Source of the DNA: Taudactylus pleione
Taxonomy: Eukaryota > Chordata > Amphibia > Anura > Myobatrachidae
Direction: 5' to 3'
NCBI GenBank assembly: GCA_031769625.1
Contig: JAUIMM010000113.1
Span: forward strand, 9,792,501 to 9,856,500
DNA length: 64,000 nt
In this document: positions 11,341 through 24,000 of the stretch, one piece after another
Numbering within the stretch: position 1 is the first letter of the stretch
Layout: each line of letters opens with the position of its first letter
Notes under the pieces: model-generated
What the model saw: only the letters and a program-made list of their open reading frames with translations
What the model was told of the DNA's origin: nothing
The model's database searches: none
Program-made: the position numbers and the translations under genes

Positions 11341-12219
11341 AAGGGTGAAGCCCTATATGGATATTGTGGCAAAAATGCCAATTTTCGGTTGGAGAGGGGA
11401 ACATTACAAAAATTTCCAGGGCCTTTTAAGCATTTAATAGGTCTCTTGAGATGAGATAATAAATGTCTAAAGTGTAATGCAACTCCTGCAAATTTATCCT
11501 ATAGTATTTAGGCATACTCCCTAATTCCGAAAATGTGTCATTTAGTTACATGTTTTATTTCCATGTCTAAGGCTGAGCAGATTTAATTTGTGTGGTTTGC
11601 TATTGATACCAGGAACGAGAGAGGAATAGCCAAACTGAACTTCAAATTCAAAATTTGCAACACATACATTTGTGCACTATCCAACTTTTTATTGTGTTGG
11701 ATCAAGGAAACTCCGCCAACAATGAAACAGTCTATAGATTGCTTATTTGACATGTTTAGATGCTCACATCAAGGACTGTACCAACAAAATGTTCCTGCAA
11801 AGCATTGAGACTTATCATTTCTAGCTTGGAGAGTATGAGCACGTCAATGGGCCAGAATTGCTAGCAATGGGCTAATGAAGAAAGCTTTAAGGGTTTTTTT
11901 TTTTTCTGTTTTAATTTTGCTGTTTTTTTTCTCCTTAGAGTTATGTTCCTTTATTTATTAAGTTTATGAAGATGATAAAATATAATAAAAGAATAGTTCA
12001 TTGGAGAAAAACTCTTCCTTCCTTTTTTCTTTCTAATTTTTTCATCTTTCTTCATTTTTACTCTCTTTAAAAAAATTGGCATAAGTGGTATGCTATTTGT
12101 TTGATATGGAATGCCAGGAGATGGGCTCCGATAAGAGACAGTCCTGGTGAAGAGCTGGAAGTAGTGTGTTAGCGTAACGCTATAACACTGCTTCCTGGTT
12201 CAGGTCCTTGGTGCACAGT
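11341..12219. other. A/T-rich non-coding DNA
   Basis: No gene or element boundary recognised. Poly-T tracts occur near 11890-11930 and T/C-rich sequence near 12010-12060. Confidence 0.4.
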
Positions 12220-12816
12220 GGGCCTGATTCAGAGCCGCTCGTAAGCGGCCGCTCGTTCGTTCCGAGCGATGTTTGCACAACTGCGCATGCATACGGATCG
12301 TAATACGCATGCGCGAACCAGTCAGTGCGGCCGAAAATCGTTTGTTCGCTAAATAGCGAATGCCTGCTATTTTGAGTGACAGGAGGAGGCGTATGTGGGT
12401 GGTAACGGGAAGGTGCTAGTAAACGGGGAGTGGAGATCCGAATGCAGGCGTGCTTAAAGGTCAAAACGGGCGTTTTATGGGTGTGCGTAATTAATACAGC
12501 AGCGTCATTGACCACGTCACTGGGTTATTTTATAGTCAGAACTGCTTGCAAGATTGCGGTAGGAAAAACCAACCACAAGAATAGCGAGCAGTTCAAACCC
12601 TGGTCGATGTACTCGATTAATCTAATAAATAGCGGACATGACGTAGGATGCGAGCGGCCAGGGGGCGTAGTTTCCCAAAAAATGACCGCAAGTTTTGTTC
12701 GCTCGTTCAGTCATAGAGGCGTGAACAGACCGCAAAGAGCGAACGGTTCATTTGAATAGCCACCCCTTTTTTCTGAACGAGCGAGTGCAAATAGCGTCCG
12801 GCTCTGAATCAGGCCC
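12220..12816. mobile_element. MITE of the GGGCCTGATTCAGAG family with AGT duplication
   Basis: Left GGGCCTGATTCAGAGCCGCT and right complement GGGCCTGATTCAGAGCCGGA are almost identical inverted termini. AGT lies directly outside each end (12217-12219, 12817-12819). The subterminal DNA is CpG-rich and forms short palindromes (GCTCGTAAGCGGCC). Copies at 10838 and 48342-49132 share the interior. Non-coding. Confidence 0.8.
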
Positions 12817-12928
12817 AGTGTGCATTAGCGGCCGTCAGATATAATTTGCGAAACAGTAGCCCATATGCTACTATAGAATAATGCCATCTGGAGATGGCGT
12901 TACCTATCGGGGCCAAGCTGTGGTGTGT

Positions 12929-13451
12929 GGGCCTGATTCAGACCCGCTCGCGAGCGGGTCAATGTTTGGCCACTGCGTATATGCACGCTGGAGCCGGCTC
13001 CGACGTGCGCATGCGCGAGACCCGGCTTGTGACGGGCGCTCCGCCGCTCCGGGTCTCGCACCAAAAGGGGCGGCTGTTGATTTTGATCGACAACTCGCAC
13101 TGTTTTGGAGGCGGGCAGGGGGGGTGACTGGCCAAACGGAGGCGTTCCCGACGGAACACCTGCCATTTGGGGGCAGCCCCACTGATATTACGAGTGATGT
13201 CAGTGGTGAGCTTCCGGCTCTTTTAAGAGCCAGAAGCTCACTGGGGCTTGCAGGAACGAGACCCTACCGCAAGGGTCTTGTTGCAAGCCGCGCTGGTCGA
13301 GACCATCGTGACCATCACCTGGCCGCTCGCAATAGCTGTGGGTGGTCACCCACAGCTATGCGAGCGGCCCGGAGGCCGCACCAAAAACAAGAAAAAACGC
13401 CCTGATTCAGAGCGAGCGCTCTTTCAGAGCGTCCGGCTCTGAATCAGGCCC
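12929..13451. mobile_element. CpG-rich MITE of the GGGCCTGATTCAGA family
   Basis: Left end GGGCCTGATTCAGACCCGCT and right complement GGGCCTGATTCAGAGCCGGA. The interior is highly CpG-rich and made of nested dyads (GCTCGCGAGCGGG near the left end). The last 53 bases (13399-13451) form a small palindrome that repeats the terminal sequence in both orientations, suggesting an extra duplicated tip. Outside triplets are TGT and TGA, so the target duplication is doubtful. Confidence 0.75.
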
Positions 13452-13926
13452 TGAGTCCCATTCCGGAGCTTGGCAAATCCGGCAGCACAGCAGCCCCCAT
13501 GTAAATGAGGGCTGCATTTAAGAAAGAAAAGAGAGGGACTGTGGTAAATAACACAGATATTTGCTGCAATTCCTCCATAGTACATATGGAAGATCCTTAA
13601 TATTTGCGGGTACCCCCGAGAACTTCTGTTTTCTGGGAATATCCCACAAATATTTAATGCTAATAAATTACCTGACTTGTAACCTATCAATTGCTACAGC
13701 ATTGCAGATCATCTTATAGTCAATAACAATATACTCATTACAGTGATTATGAATCGAGTCACTTCTGTGTGAAACAATGACAACATCACCTTAATTAACT
13801 AATTACATCCTCTGAAACTAAAGTACATTGAATTGCCTTGATCTCTTTAGCATTTCAGCTTTGTATTCAATGCTTGTGATGCTTTGACTGCTCGTCTCTC
13901 AGAATATCAGATTCATCTCATTAAGG
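13452..13926. other. Non-coding DNA
   Basis: Nothing recognisable before the hAT target duplication at 13919-13926. Confidence 0.4.
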
Positions 13927-14107
13927 CAGTGTTTCCCAAACTTGGTCCTCAAAGCACCCTAACAGATCAGGTGTTAAGGCTATCCATGCTTGAGCACAAA
14001 TGATTACATCAACATAAGGCACTAATTAAGTAACCTATGCACAAGCATGGTTATCCTTAAAGCCTGGACTGTTAGGGTGCCTTAAGAAGAGTGTTTGGGA
14101 AACACTG
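13927..14107. mobile_element. Short hAT MITE
   Basis: Ends CAGTGTTTCCCAAACTTGG and the complement of CAGTGTTTCCCAAACACTC form hAT-style inverted repeats. Outside are CATTAAGG (13919-13926) and CCTTAAGG (14108-14115), an 8-bp duplication with one mismatch. Same superfamily and similar termini as the copies at 33357, 33754 and 34420. 181 bp, non-coding. Confidence 0.85.
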
Positions 14108-14202
14108 CCTTAAGGCATAACTGCAAATAGCAATATGGGTGTCGGGAACTCTGAACAACAAAGGTAATGAAGTGTAGCAGTAGCTGCATTGGGTTGAGGG
14201 TC

Positions 14203-14512
14203 GATAAAAGTGCCACAGGTGTCTCATTCCTTGGGTGCCCACCCCCCTCATACCCTGTGACGTTGATGGAAGTGCCACAGGTATCCCATTCCTTGGGTGC
14301 CCACCCCCCTCATACCCTGTAACGTTGATGGAAGGGCCACAGGTATCCCATTCCTTGGGTGTCCACCCCCCTCATACTCTGTGACATCGATGGAAGTGCC
14401 ACAGGTGTCCCATTCCTTGGGTACCCACCCACTTCATACTCTGTGACATCGATGGAAGTGCCACAGGTGTCCCATTCCTTTTTTGCCCATCCCTCTTATA
14501 CCCTGTGACATC
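14203..14512. repeat. 62-bp tandem repeat, five copies
   Basis: The landmark GATGGAAGTGCCACAGGT recurs with starts at 14203, 14265, 14327, 14389 and 14451, an exact 62-bp period. Units contain CCCATTCCTTGGGTGCCCAC and CCTGTGAC, and differ by a few substitutions, more in the last unit. Confidence 0.9.
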
Positions 14513-15091
14513 AGAGCGCAGAGCAAAACACAAAGTTTATAACTGATATGGAGCAACCTTTGTTGGCCTCACTTGTGAGAAGTAGCCGACTGTTACAGTT
14601 CCATGTCAGCAGGCAGCGCTCTGTGTCTTGTGCCATAGGTACATTAAAAACAGTAATAGGTAGATGTACTAAGCATAGGAGAGATAACACCTATATGAGT
14701 TACATTATGTCAATTCTGTTTTCCACGCTCCACCGACACCTTGTTGCACTAGGCTACATTAGCTTAGTCATAGCAGTACAGATAAATATAAGCTACATTC
14801 AGTGAAAGTGTATATGGATAATTCAATAAATCATGGCTGTAGCAGAATGAACCCCTGTAAAATAGATGCTATTTTGAGTACAGTTTAATTTAAAAAAAAA
14901 ATTCAAAGTTATACAGTAATTCCCTTTGATCTGGATCTCTCCGATACACTCACCTGCAAACAAGCCTCAATGTTATTTATGTTACTTCTATATAAACTTC
15001 CCATTCGTATGGGTATGACGTTCACAGCGTATGAACACTGACAAATCAGCTGTTTTTTTGGAAAAGGTTTGATATTGAGGGAAATAGGATC
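14513..15091. other. Non-coding DNA
   Basis: A stretch at about 14660-14690 (TAGATGTACTAAGC, GAGAGATAAC) resembles the end of the GGGNAGATGTACTAAG MITE type but no partner end was found. Otherwise featureless. Confidence 0.4.
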
Positions 15092-15106
15092 ACAGTGTAG
15101 GACTAA

Positions 15107-16044
15107 AAAGGTATAAGAACCAGCGCTCGTTAAACCAAATATTTTACTAAACAAGAAAGTATGAGAAACGGATGTAAAAACACAAAAGCAGCATATTTAA
15201 TAAATATAATAAAACAAAAGCACAATAGCATAAACGGATCTTCAACATATAATCAAATATTGTAAAACCACTGCTAGGAGGACTCCTGTGTAAAGAGCAA
15301 ATTTTTTCCAAGTGGTTACTGTGCTGGTAGAAACAGTCCCATTAGCGAGGATCTGCAGGTGGCAGGGCTGAGGTAGGCAATCCACTTGTAGCTGTGTGTT
15401 AAGAGAATCCGGATAAAGCAATGATGTACACAGATATTAATAAGGCCAAAGTCCGCTGGATAATGCCAAGACCAGAATTCACAATTGTGCAGGAGTCTCA
15501 TCCACAAATACGCAGTGATGGTAGGTTTAAAATCGATTAACGCGTTTCGCTGGACCCCTCCAGCTCCTTCTTCAAATGCGTATTTGTGAATGAGACTCCT
15601 GCACTGTTGTGAATTCTGGTCTTGGCATTATCCAGCGGACTTTGGACATTTTAATATCTGTGGACATCATTGCTTTATCCGGATTTTCTAACAACACAGT
15701 AACCACTTTGTAAATATTTGCTGTTTGAACAACGAAATGATTGTCCAAAAAATGTCCTAAATGCTGTTTAAAAACGACGTTACACAGGAGTCCTCCTAGC
15801 AGTGGTTTTACAATATTTGATTATATGTTGAAGATCCCTTTATGCTATTGTGCTTGAAATCTTTGTTTTATTATTATATTTATTAAATATGCTGCTTTAG
15901 TGTTTTTACATCCATTTCTCATACATTCTTTTTTTAGTCAAATATTTTGTTTAACGAGCGCTGGTTCTTATATCTTTTCAGTTTTACCTATCAGAGGCTG
16001 ACAACCAGTAGCTAATTGGCAAGTGTACACATTTTTTCTGTTTA
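15107..16044. mobile_element. 0.9-kb foldback element with a roughly 15-bp target duplication
   Basis: The two halves are inverted copies around a centre near 15540: GAACCAGCGCTCGTTAAAC at about 15117 pairs with its exact complement at about 15955, and AGGAGTCCTCC, GACCAGAATTCAC and GCATTATCCAGCGGACTTT recur inverted. The flanks ACAGTGTAGGACTAA (15092-15106) and ACAGCGTAGGACTAA (16045-16059) differ by one base, a duplication length more like retrotransposition than cut-and-paste. The centre carries AACGCGTTTCGC. Class not assigned; Penelope-like or LINE-mobilised origins are possible. Confidence 0.65.
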
Positions 16045-16059
16045 CAGCGTAGGACTAAC

Positions 16060-16470
16060 CCTGGGAACCTGTGGACTAGGGCATCAATAAGTAAGAATAA
16101 ACACTATTTGTACGTTTTCATGGCATAAGGAACTCCAGCTAACACTATGTTTATAGTATGTGGGTGTAATTCTTCTTTAGTCTGATTCCCAGGCCATAAA
16201 CAAATCAAGAACCCTCCCATCTAACACAGCACACTGATTCGCTGCTCATTAATCATATTTTTCAAATTTTTTATATCAATTCCTAACTTGTAGAATATTA
16301 ATACATTATTTGAAATGAAACCATAAGGAGCCTAGGCAGAGCTGCACGCAAGTCCAAACTAAATGCAGGCATGTATAGACGATTCAGAATAGTATTCATC
16401 TCAGTGGCAACTTCACTAGCAGCTGATCGGGAATAAGTGGGCTATAACAGGGAGACCGCAGGCAGGCTAA
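16060..16470. other. Non-coding DNA
   Basis: No gene, repeat boundary or regulatory motif recognised. Confidence 0.4.
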
Positions 16471-16782
16471 AGGGGCATACACACGAGACGGTATCATTGA
16501 ACGATAACAATATCGTTCAATGATATATCGTTCATATCGTTCCGTGTGTATGCAATGAATGAACAATGATGCGCGCTTCCGCTGGATGATAATGATATCT
16601 TTGGTCGTCCGTACATGCAGGTCATCAAGAATTGCCTGTTCAGAGATGTGGCAGAATGACTTCACTGAAAGATATCTCTCAGTGTGTACACCCAATATCG
16701 TTTGTCATGCACTATAGAGAGTTCAAGGGAAATCTTTCACCAATATCATACAAACAACACATCGTCTTGTGTGTATGCAGCT
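16471..16782. mobile_element. MITE of the GCATACACAC type
   Basis: Termini AGGGGCATACACACGAGACG and complement AGCTGCATACACACAAGACG. Outside triplets are TAA (16468-16470) and TTA (16783-16785), compatible with a mutated TWA duplication. The interior has several short dyads around ATCGTTC (for example CATTGAACGATA and TATCGTTCAATG). Related in design to 35260-35580 and 8041-8407. Confidence 0.7.
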
Positions 16783-17762
16783 TTAGTGTAGTAAGGGTGT
16801 GCCAAAGGTATGTATACGTAATTGTGGGATTTGTGTGTATGCAAAGACCTGGTTGATTCCAGATGGATCTCTTGCATCAGGAATAGGGCAGCTATAAGTG
16901 TTCACTGGTGGTGATAATGGCTACTTGAACAAGCAGATTCATAAGGGTAGTGCGATCACAGAAACGCGCTGAACTGTGCATATCATATCCATATTTCATT
17001 CTGTGTGTGCGGCCGACTTGTGTACATCTCTGAATCAGTTCTTAAATCTCCAAGCTGACTGTCATGCATGATGACATATTATAGGTCACACTACAGAAAC
17101 TCTACTTATCAAACTTTACAGCTCCCTGAGTTAAGGTATCATGAAACACGTGAGTTTTTCAGCCAGGAAAAAAATCAAACAATTTCAGCTAGACTGTTAA
17201 GATATTCACTGGGACATACGTCGCCCGGGTGAACCCTGTCTCCTTACAACCCTATTCTCTCAAAGTCCTTTATTTTTGACAATTAATAAATTGTATAATT
17301 TTTCCATTTGATAAACAGCTTTTTATAATAATAATAATTGCAAGCATCAGGAAACTATTTAAGAAAATCACATTTAATTCTCTCAGCTTTAAGAATTTAA
17401 TATCTCAGATCTAAAACCAAAAGTCCATTATAGTATAACAAAACAAACTTAACATGAAGAAATAATATACAACATAAAATCTTTCCTAAGGACCACTCCT
17501 GCTACTCAAACACACAAAGTGACATCCATAATATATAAAGGACCATTACTATGTACACATTATTTGAACATAGTATTATTTACAAGCTTCATTCAGAAGA
17601 GGTGAAGATGTGTGTCATGTAATAATTACACCAGGAACTACTATTTTTTGGGACTTCGGCTGAAATGCATTGCATTTTCCTACAGAAATAATAAGTAAAC
17701 CAGATGTGCATCATAAAAAAATATTTTTTCATTTTTGCGGAGGTAAAATGTTGTGTAAATTC
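16783..17762 (-). other. 3' flank and probable 3' UTR of the PSKH gene
   Basis: Lies downstream of the stop codon in gene orientation. It is A/T-rich without MITE boundaries, which suits a 3' UTR. The transcript end cannot be fixed from sequence alone; a candidate poly(A) signal is listed at 17269-17274. Confidence 0.5.
17269..17274 (-). promoter_or_regulatory. Candidate poly(A) signal AATAAA for the PSKH gene
   Basis: The plus strand reads TTTATT, that is AATAAA in gene orientation, about 490 bases past the stop codon. It is the first clear canonical hexamer I noticed downstream. Such hexamers are common in A/T-rich DNA, so RNA evidence would be needed. Confidence 0.35.
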
Positions 17763-18074
17763 TCAGGCATCATCGCTCAGAACATGTGCCTGGTAACGCA
17801 AGTTGCGTTCCATAATCTCTCTCATGCGCCGGGACTTGTTGGAATGGCCAGATTTCAGGGACTGCTCCGATTTGGTGCTCTGGCACCTGGATGAAACCCT
17901 TCTTTTCATGTTTTGTGAGATGGACCTGTGAAGGTTCTTCATGGATGATGATGCAGCCATAGACTTGATCCATTGATGTTGTGTGGCATCACTTGCCGAC
18001 AATCGATCATTGGAATCCACAGTGAGCAAACGGTCTATAAAGTCCTTTGCGAGATTGGAAACATTTGGCCAAGG
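17763..18074 (-). CDS. PSKH2: PSKH2 coding exon 3 (C-lobe end and basic Ser-rich tail)
   Basis: Encodes residues 304-406 and the TGA stop at 17763-17765. It opens with [20 protein letters not shown], the end of the kinase C-lobe, and continues to the family signature [18 protein letters not shown] tail of repeated Ser, Lys and Arg ([18 protein letters not shown]) follows and ends HVLSDDA. The acceptor reads TTTTTCAG just before the first codon CCT. Removing intron 2 gives KYSYLSD-PWPNVSN, matching the family spacing. The tail ends differently from the human paralogues as I recall them. Confidence 0.93.
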   Translation of the reverse strand, partial: PWPNVSNLAKDFIDRLLTVDSNDRLSASDATQHQWIKSMAASSSMKNLHRSISQNMKRRVSSRCQSTKSEQSLKSGHSNKSRRMREIMERNLRYQAHVLSDDA

Positions 18075-21000
18075 CTGAAAAACATAAAAACATTTTATTT
18101 TTAAATAAAATAGTAAAGTTATCACAACGAACATGGGCCCTCATTCAGAGCCGTACGCTCTGAGCAGAGCGCACGCTCTGAATGAGGGCCGTCCTCCATA
18201 ACTATGGAGCGTCCTCCTGGACGCTCGTATAGCTGTGGGTCACCACCCACAGCCTATACGAGCGTGCAGTTTGATGGCCGCGATGGTCTTGACCATCGCG
18301 ACCATCGAAACTGCGAGCCGGAGCCTGCGGTTGAGGTTTTCAACCGCAAGGCCCGTAGTGATTTTGGCTCTATCAGAGCCAAAATCACACCCACTGACAT
18401 CACTAGTGATGTCAGTGGGCCAGCTTCTGACGGTAGGCGTTCCCTTAGGAACGCCCCCGTCAGGGAGGCACGCCCCCGGCACGCCCACCAAAGGGGGCGT
18501 GCTGTCAATCAACATCGACAGCACGCCCCCTTTGATCAGACACAACGAGCGAAGGAAAGTCCTTCGCTCGTCGCGTCTGGCGCATGCGCACGACGGAGCT
18601 CCCTCCGTCGTGCGCATGCTCAGTGCAGAACATCGACCCACTTGCGAGCGGACAGCCGCTCGCGAGTGGGTCTGAATCAGGCCCATGCTTAGATCTCATA
18701 TACTCAAGCGACCCACTGCTTGGTCCAACTGTAGATCGATAAGATCACTGTTCATAAATCATTGGACAAGATCCAGCCTTTTGGCTCTTATGCATATGGG
18801 CCTATGAAAAGATGACAATACACATGGGTCCTGATTCAGAGCCGCTCACAAGCGCTGTGCGCTCGCAAGCGGCCCGAGGTTGAGGCACTGCGCATGCGGC
18901 GCGTCCGGCGTGCGTGAGCCCTGCCGAGCAACTGAAGTTCAGCTGCTACGGGGCTCACAACAAGACGGGGCAGCTGTCGATGGTGAGTGACAGCTCGCCC
19001 CGTTTTGTGGGCGGGTAGGGGGGGTGGCTGGACAAAAGCAGGCGTTCCCTTAGGATGTCAGTAGTGGGCTTCCTGCTCTATTAGAGCAGAAAGTCCACTC
19101 GGCCTTGCGGCAGCCTAGACCCTACCGTAGGGTCTCGTCGCAAGGCCGATAGTCGCGATTATCGTGATGGTCTCCTGGACGCTCGCACAAGCTGTGGGTG
19201 GTCTCCCACAGCTTTGCGAGCGGCCAGAGGACAAAACAAAACACACCCACAATCCCTGCGTGCGGGCAGCGAGCGGCTCTTAATCAGGGCCATGGGCCCA
19301 TAGTGGACAACAGTTTACAAAGTCACTCTACATGCTCATGTAGGGCCACACAAGAGTGTGTTTCCAGCTTAAAGTTGCATCAGCCTTAGCTGATAATGGA
19401 TATGTATTAAACAATTAATATAGTCATTTGGTACAAATCTTCATTTTCAATATTGTTTTTGAATGACTTTTTTTTATTTTTTTAAATAAAATAAAAACAA
19501 AACATTTTAGCAATTTGCATTAAAAAAAATGTTAAAAGACATTTTTACATAGACATTAGTTCTCTTGACAGAACCTTGGATGATTTTGATTTCTATCAAG
19601 CACTTTTGTTAAAAGCTAGAAGCCATTAAACTTCACGCTAAATAAAAGCATATTTTGTAACACTGATCAAATTCCACATAAACAAATGCTTTATTGTTTG
19701 TTTGTTTTTTGAGACACAGTAGATATTATAACAATAATTATTATTGTATTATATTATTGTATTATTATTATTATGTTGTATTGTATTATTGTAGTCATTA
19801 TTATCATTCCTATTATTATCATGTACTTACATAGCACCAACCTAAGCTGAGTGCGAGAGATCCGTCCCCTTAGCGTAAGCATGACTCGGAATAGGGCGCA
19901 ACTCTGGGCTACATCCCCATAACACTCCCATGACACGGCCACCTGTATGCGTGGTGACACCGTGAATCACACATCTCACGTAAAGAAAAATAGTGATCAG
20001 AATTGACCCCATGAGATACGCAAATATGCATGTGTTCACTATGGAGCAAATGAGCAATTTGCTAAATGCGCTACATGTGGCCACATACGGAGCCGCGTGT
20101 GGCTTAGAATCAGGCCCGCAATGTTACCAGTACAAGGAACATATCTTAAAACAGAAGGTGCGAGCTTGTAAGAGCTTACAATCATAAGTTGATGATGGGA
20201 TAACACCACAGACATGCTTGTTTTATACAACAATCACTAAACTGTCCAAAAGGATAAACTTTGTTGAGTACACAATAAGTACAAGAAAACCACAAAGCTA
20301 AATTCAATTTCCAGAGATGCAAACAGCGTGTGTAGCAGAACAAATGTAGCATTAAGAGGTTTAAGTGGGTTAAGAGGGTTAAAAGGTTGATAGAGGCCAG
20401 GATTTCCAGTCCTCGAGAGAGACACTGATGGTTACCAAGCGCCAGAGTAACACCCACACACAGATTACCTTATATGTTCTTTGTCATCTTATGTATTTGC
20501 ATGTTACTGTATGCAGATCAGCATGTGTTTTAAAAATATTTGCTTACCTTGATTTTATATGATCTGTTCATACTTTGTTCTTGTAAGTAGAGTGTTGGAT
20601 ACAGCCATAATTTATCTCACTGTTTCAGACTCATTATGTATTAATGAATATTATTACCTCTTTTATTATGGTCTTTTACAACAAAGGTCCATGGTTGGTT
20701 ATTCACAATTTACCTTATTAACATTATTGCAAAAGTAAATGAAAAAGTGTATTCAAGTGTGTTTCAGGGCATCTCAGGATCCTTTTTAATTATCAGACCG
20801 CAGGGAGCCGGAGGGGTGAGTAGGTGTACCCCCTTTCCCAATATATTAACTCATCATAGCCACCATGCAAACTTCTAGGCGCCTGTACTTTCAAGGGTGT
20901 GGCAAATAATGGGGTTTGGCCACATCCCATCATGCTTAGTAGACCCTTATGGAGATGTTATGACCCTTTTGGAGGCCCCAGCTTCTGTCTACCAGCACCA

Positions 21001-24000
21001 TCAGTCTCGGCGCCCCTGTAACTCATTACGATTTCTCACTTCCTTTCCATTTCATTTAATATGGACCAATGACATTTACAGATAAAAAGCCCTATTTGTC
21101 ACAAAGCGGAAAGGAATATTTTCATTATAACTCTGATTCCAAATTCAGAGTCGGCACTTAAAGTGCATTTGTACCGTCGGCCGGCACACGATTCACTGAG
21201 GGCCAATGCTGCACATTCTGGAACTTGGAAAATCTGACAACAGGCTACATCATCATACCACCTAACAACACAATTAGGACACAAATAAGGTGCTCTCGTC
21301 ATCCTCATCATCCTCACAGGTTACACCCAGAAACACCAAAGCAAATTCCCCCCCCCCCCCCAGTCCCCCTGTTGCATGAGACGCGTCTCCCCTCTCTCCG
21401 GTCCCTGATGGCACTTGTAAGTGCTTAAATAACTGTTTATTTACTTAGGAGAAGCACTTACAAGTGCCACCGGGGAACAGAGAGAGGGGAGACGCTTCAC
21501 ACTGGAGTAGCAGCCGCATGCAGCGACCGGGATAATAGAGAAAAATAAAACCAAAATGAATATGAATTTTAGTAAACACTTTCAGCTGCTGTTATATGCA
21601 TGCTTCGCTTATGTGAATGGAAGTGGTGGCTGGGCAGCTTATGAGAATGGAAGCATCGCTTGTGCAGCAGTATCAAAGTTAGAGCAGGCAGAGGAAACTA
21701 TCTAGGAGTGATGATGTTCGTCCATGCAAGATGACGTTTTGCCTCTTTCTGAGTTCCGTTTTTTTGGAGGGAAAAATCCGAACTCAACGTGCAAACTCGA
21801 ACCTATCCGAGCCTGCACATCCCTAATTTTAAGTAATAATGAATAGACCCAGGGCTGTCGAGAGGGGGGGGAGCGGGTACAATTTGCCCGGGCTTCCAGT
21901 GGGGCCCGGCACCCCCCCCTTTCTTCCTCCTCCTTCCCTCGCAGCAGCCCAGCACACAGCATGTGCTGGGATGCAGTGGGAGATTGCTTGCGGCTGCTAA
22001 AAGCACTCACAGCAATCTCCTATGCCTGAGGGGGGGAGCAATCACCTAGGTCCTCGGGTTCTGTAGCCCAACGAGTAGGGATAGTTATCTCTTTGTTACA
22101 GGGTGACCCACAAACATGGGCCTTTGGTCTTCCCTCAACTAGCTCTGCACTGCTGATGGTCGAGGCATTCTTTGCCGCTTAGGGCTCCTTTATGATGACC
22201 TCGATAAAACGGCAATGGCAGAGGCTAGCCTCAGGTCTCTGAAGCAGGAAAATAAGGCCGCTAAGGACTACTGCCCAGAATTCCAGAGGTGGGCGGTTGA
22301 CTCCAGCTGGAATGACCCAGCTTTGCGAAGCCAGTTTCGTTGTGGGCTGTCTGACGAGATTAAGGATATCTTAGTCCAGTATCCAGCCCCTAGTTCTCTG
22401 GATGACCTCATGAATCTGGTTATTCGCATCGACCGACGACTCCGTGAACGTCGTGTGGAGAAGAAATTGCCGTCTCTGCCTCCATGTTCTCCATTAGCAC
22501 CGCCTGAGTCCGAGGAACCAATGCAACTTCGAGCATTTCGTCTTTCGGCCGAAGAGAAACGGAGGAGACGTGCGTTGGGTCTGTGTCTGTACTGTGGTGG
22601 TAAAAGACATATAGCTCAGCTTTGCCCACTCAAGTCGGGAAAAGGCAAGGTCTAGATGAGCTAGGGGAGGTACATCTAGGCCTTCGATCCATCTCCCTGG
22701 AAAATTCTGTCCTTATTTCCGCAATTATCTCTCTCCCTCACAACCAAGTCTCCGTTCTTGCATTCATTGATAGTGGAGTTGCGGAAAATTTCATGGACAT
22801 AACCTTTTTCAAGACTTTGGGTCTAGAATCTGAACCCTTATCCACACCTGTGTCGGTTATTGGTCTGAACGGGTCAAATCTTTCCAAGCTTCCAGTCGTT
22901 TGCCGGACCCCTTCATTGCAATTTGCCGTGGGAGCTCTGCATCGGGAGGAACTGTCATTTCTACTCCTTCTGTGTCCGCTGGCTCCAGTTGTCCTGTGGT
23001 TACCCTGGCTGAAGAGAAGGAGACGAGTGGAAGACGGCATTTAACAATGCTCCTCTGGAGAAACCATTGGGTGTACTCTTTGTTCCTGAGAAACTTCGTA
23101 AGGATGTGTTGAAGGACTACCATTGTTCCAAGGTGGTAGGTCATCCAGGCATCGCTAGAACTTTAGAACTTCTGTTTCGTTCTATCTGGTGGCAGTCCAT
23201 GTCTCGATGCATTCGTGAATTTGTCCAGGCATGCAATGTCTGTTCTATAAATAACCACTTCTCAAGGGCTTCTGTGTCCTCTGCCTACGCCTGTTAAGCC
23301 ATGGACCCGTATTGCTATGGACTTTGTTGTAGATCTTACAGTCTCTGCCCATTGTTCTGTCATTTGGACCATTGTGGATCGGTTCTCCAAGATGGTACAT
23401 TTTGTTTCTCTTGCCAAATTACCTTCTGCGAAGGAACTGTCAGCACTCTTTCTACAACAAGTCTTCAGACTTCATGGTCTCTCCATGGATATCGTCTGGG
23501 ATCATGGAACACAATTCTTGGCCCGATTTTGGAGATGTTTCTGGGCATCAATGTGAGCTTATCCTCGGGCTAGGCATTCAGTCAGGCCTCCACCAGTACT
23601 CGTCCAGGGGCGCCAGGAGTTTGTTGTGGAGAAGATCCTGGACTCCAGAATATCTCGTGGATCTCTTCAATTTCTTGTCCACTGGAAGGGATATGGTCTG
23701 GAGGAGCGTTCCTGGGTTCCGGAAAGCTCTTTGCTTGCTCCTACCCTGAAGAGAAGGTTCTTCCAGGACTTTCCAGACAAACCAGGGTCTAGGAGTTCCT
23801 TTACTCCTCATCAAGGGAGGGGTACTGTTAGGATCTGCGGTTAGCAGATCATCTTGGTTGCAGTTTCCAGTCTTAGTTGCTACTAGAACTTTGCATTTAA
23901 TCCTGTCTGTCTGTGTGCTGATCACATGTGCACAGTATTATCTGCTCACTAATTAATTGTCTTGTCAGTGTGCACAGGCCAGCTGCACACTGGTCTGTCA

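Noticed and set aside
17670..17894. Plus-strand frame across PSKH2 exon 3
   Set aside because: Shadow of the real minus-strand exon.
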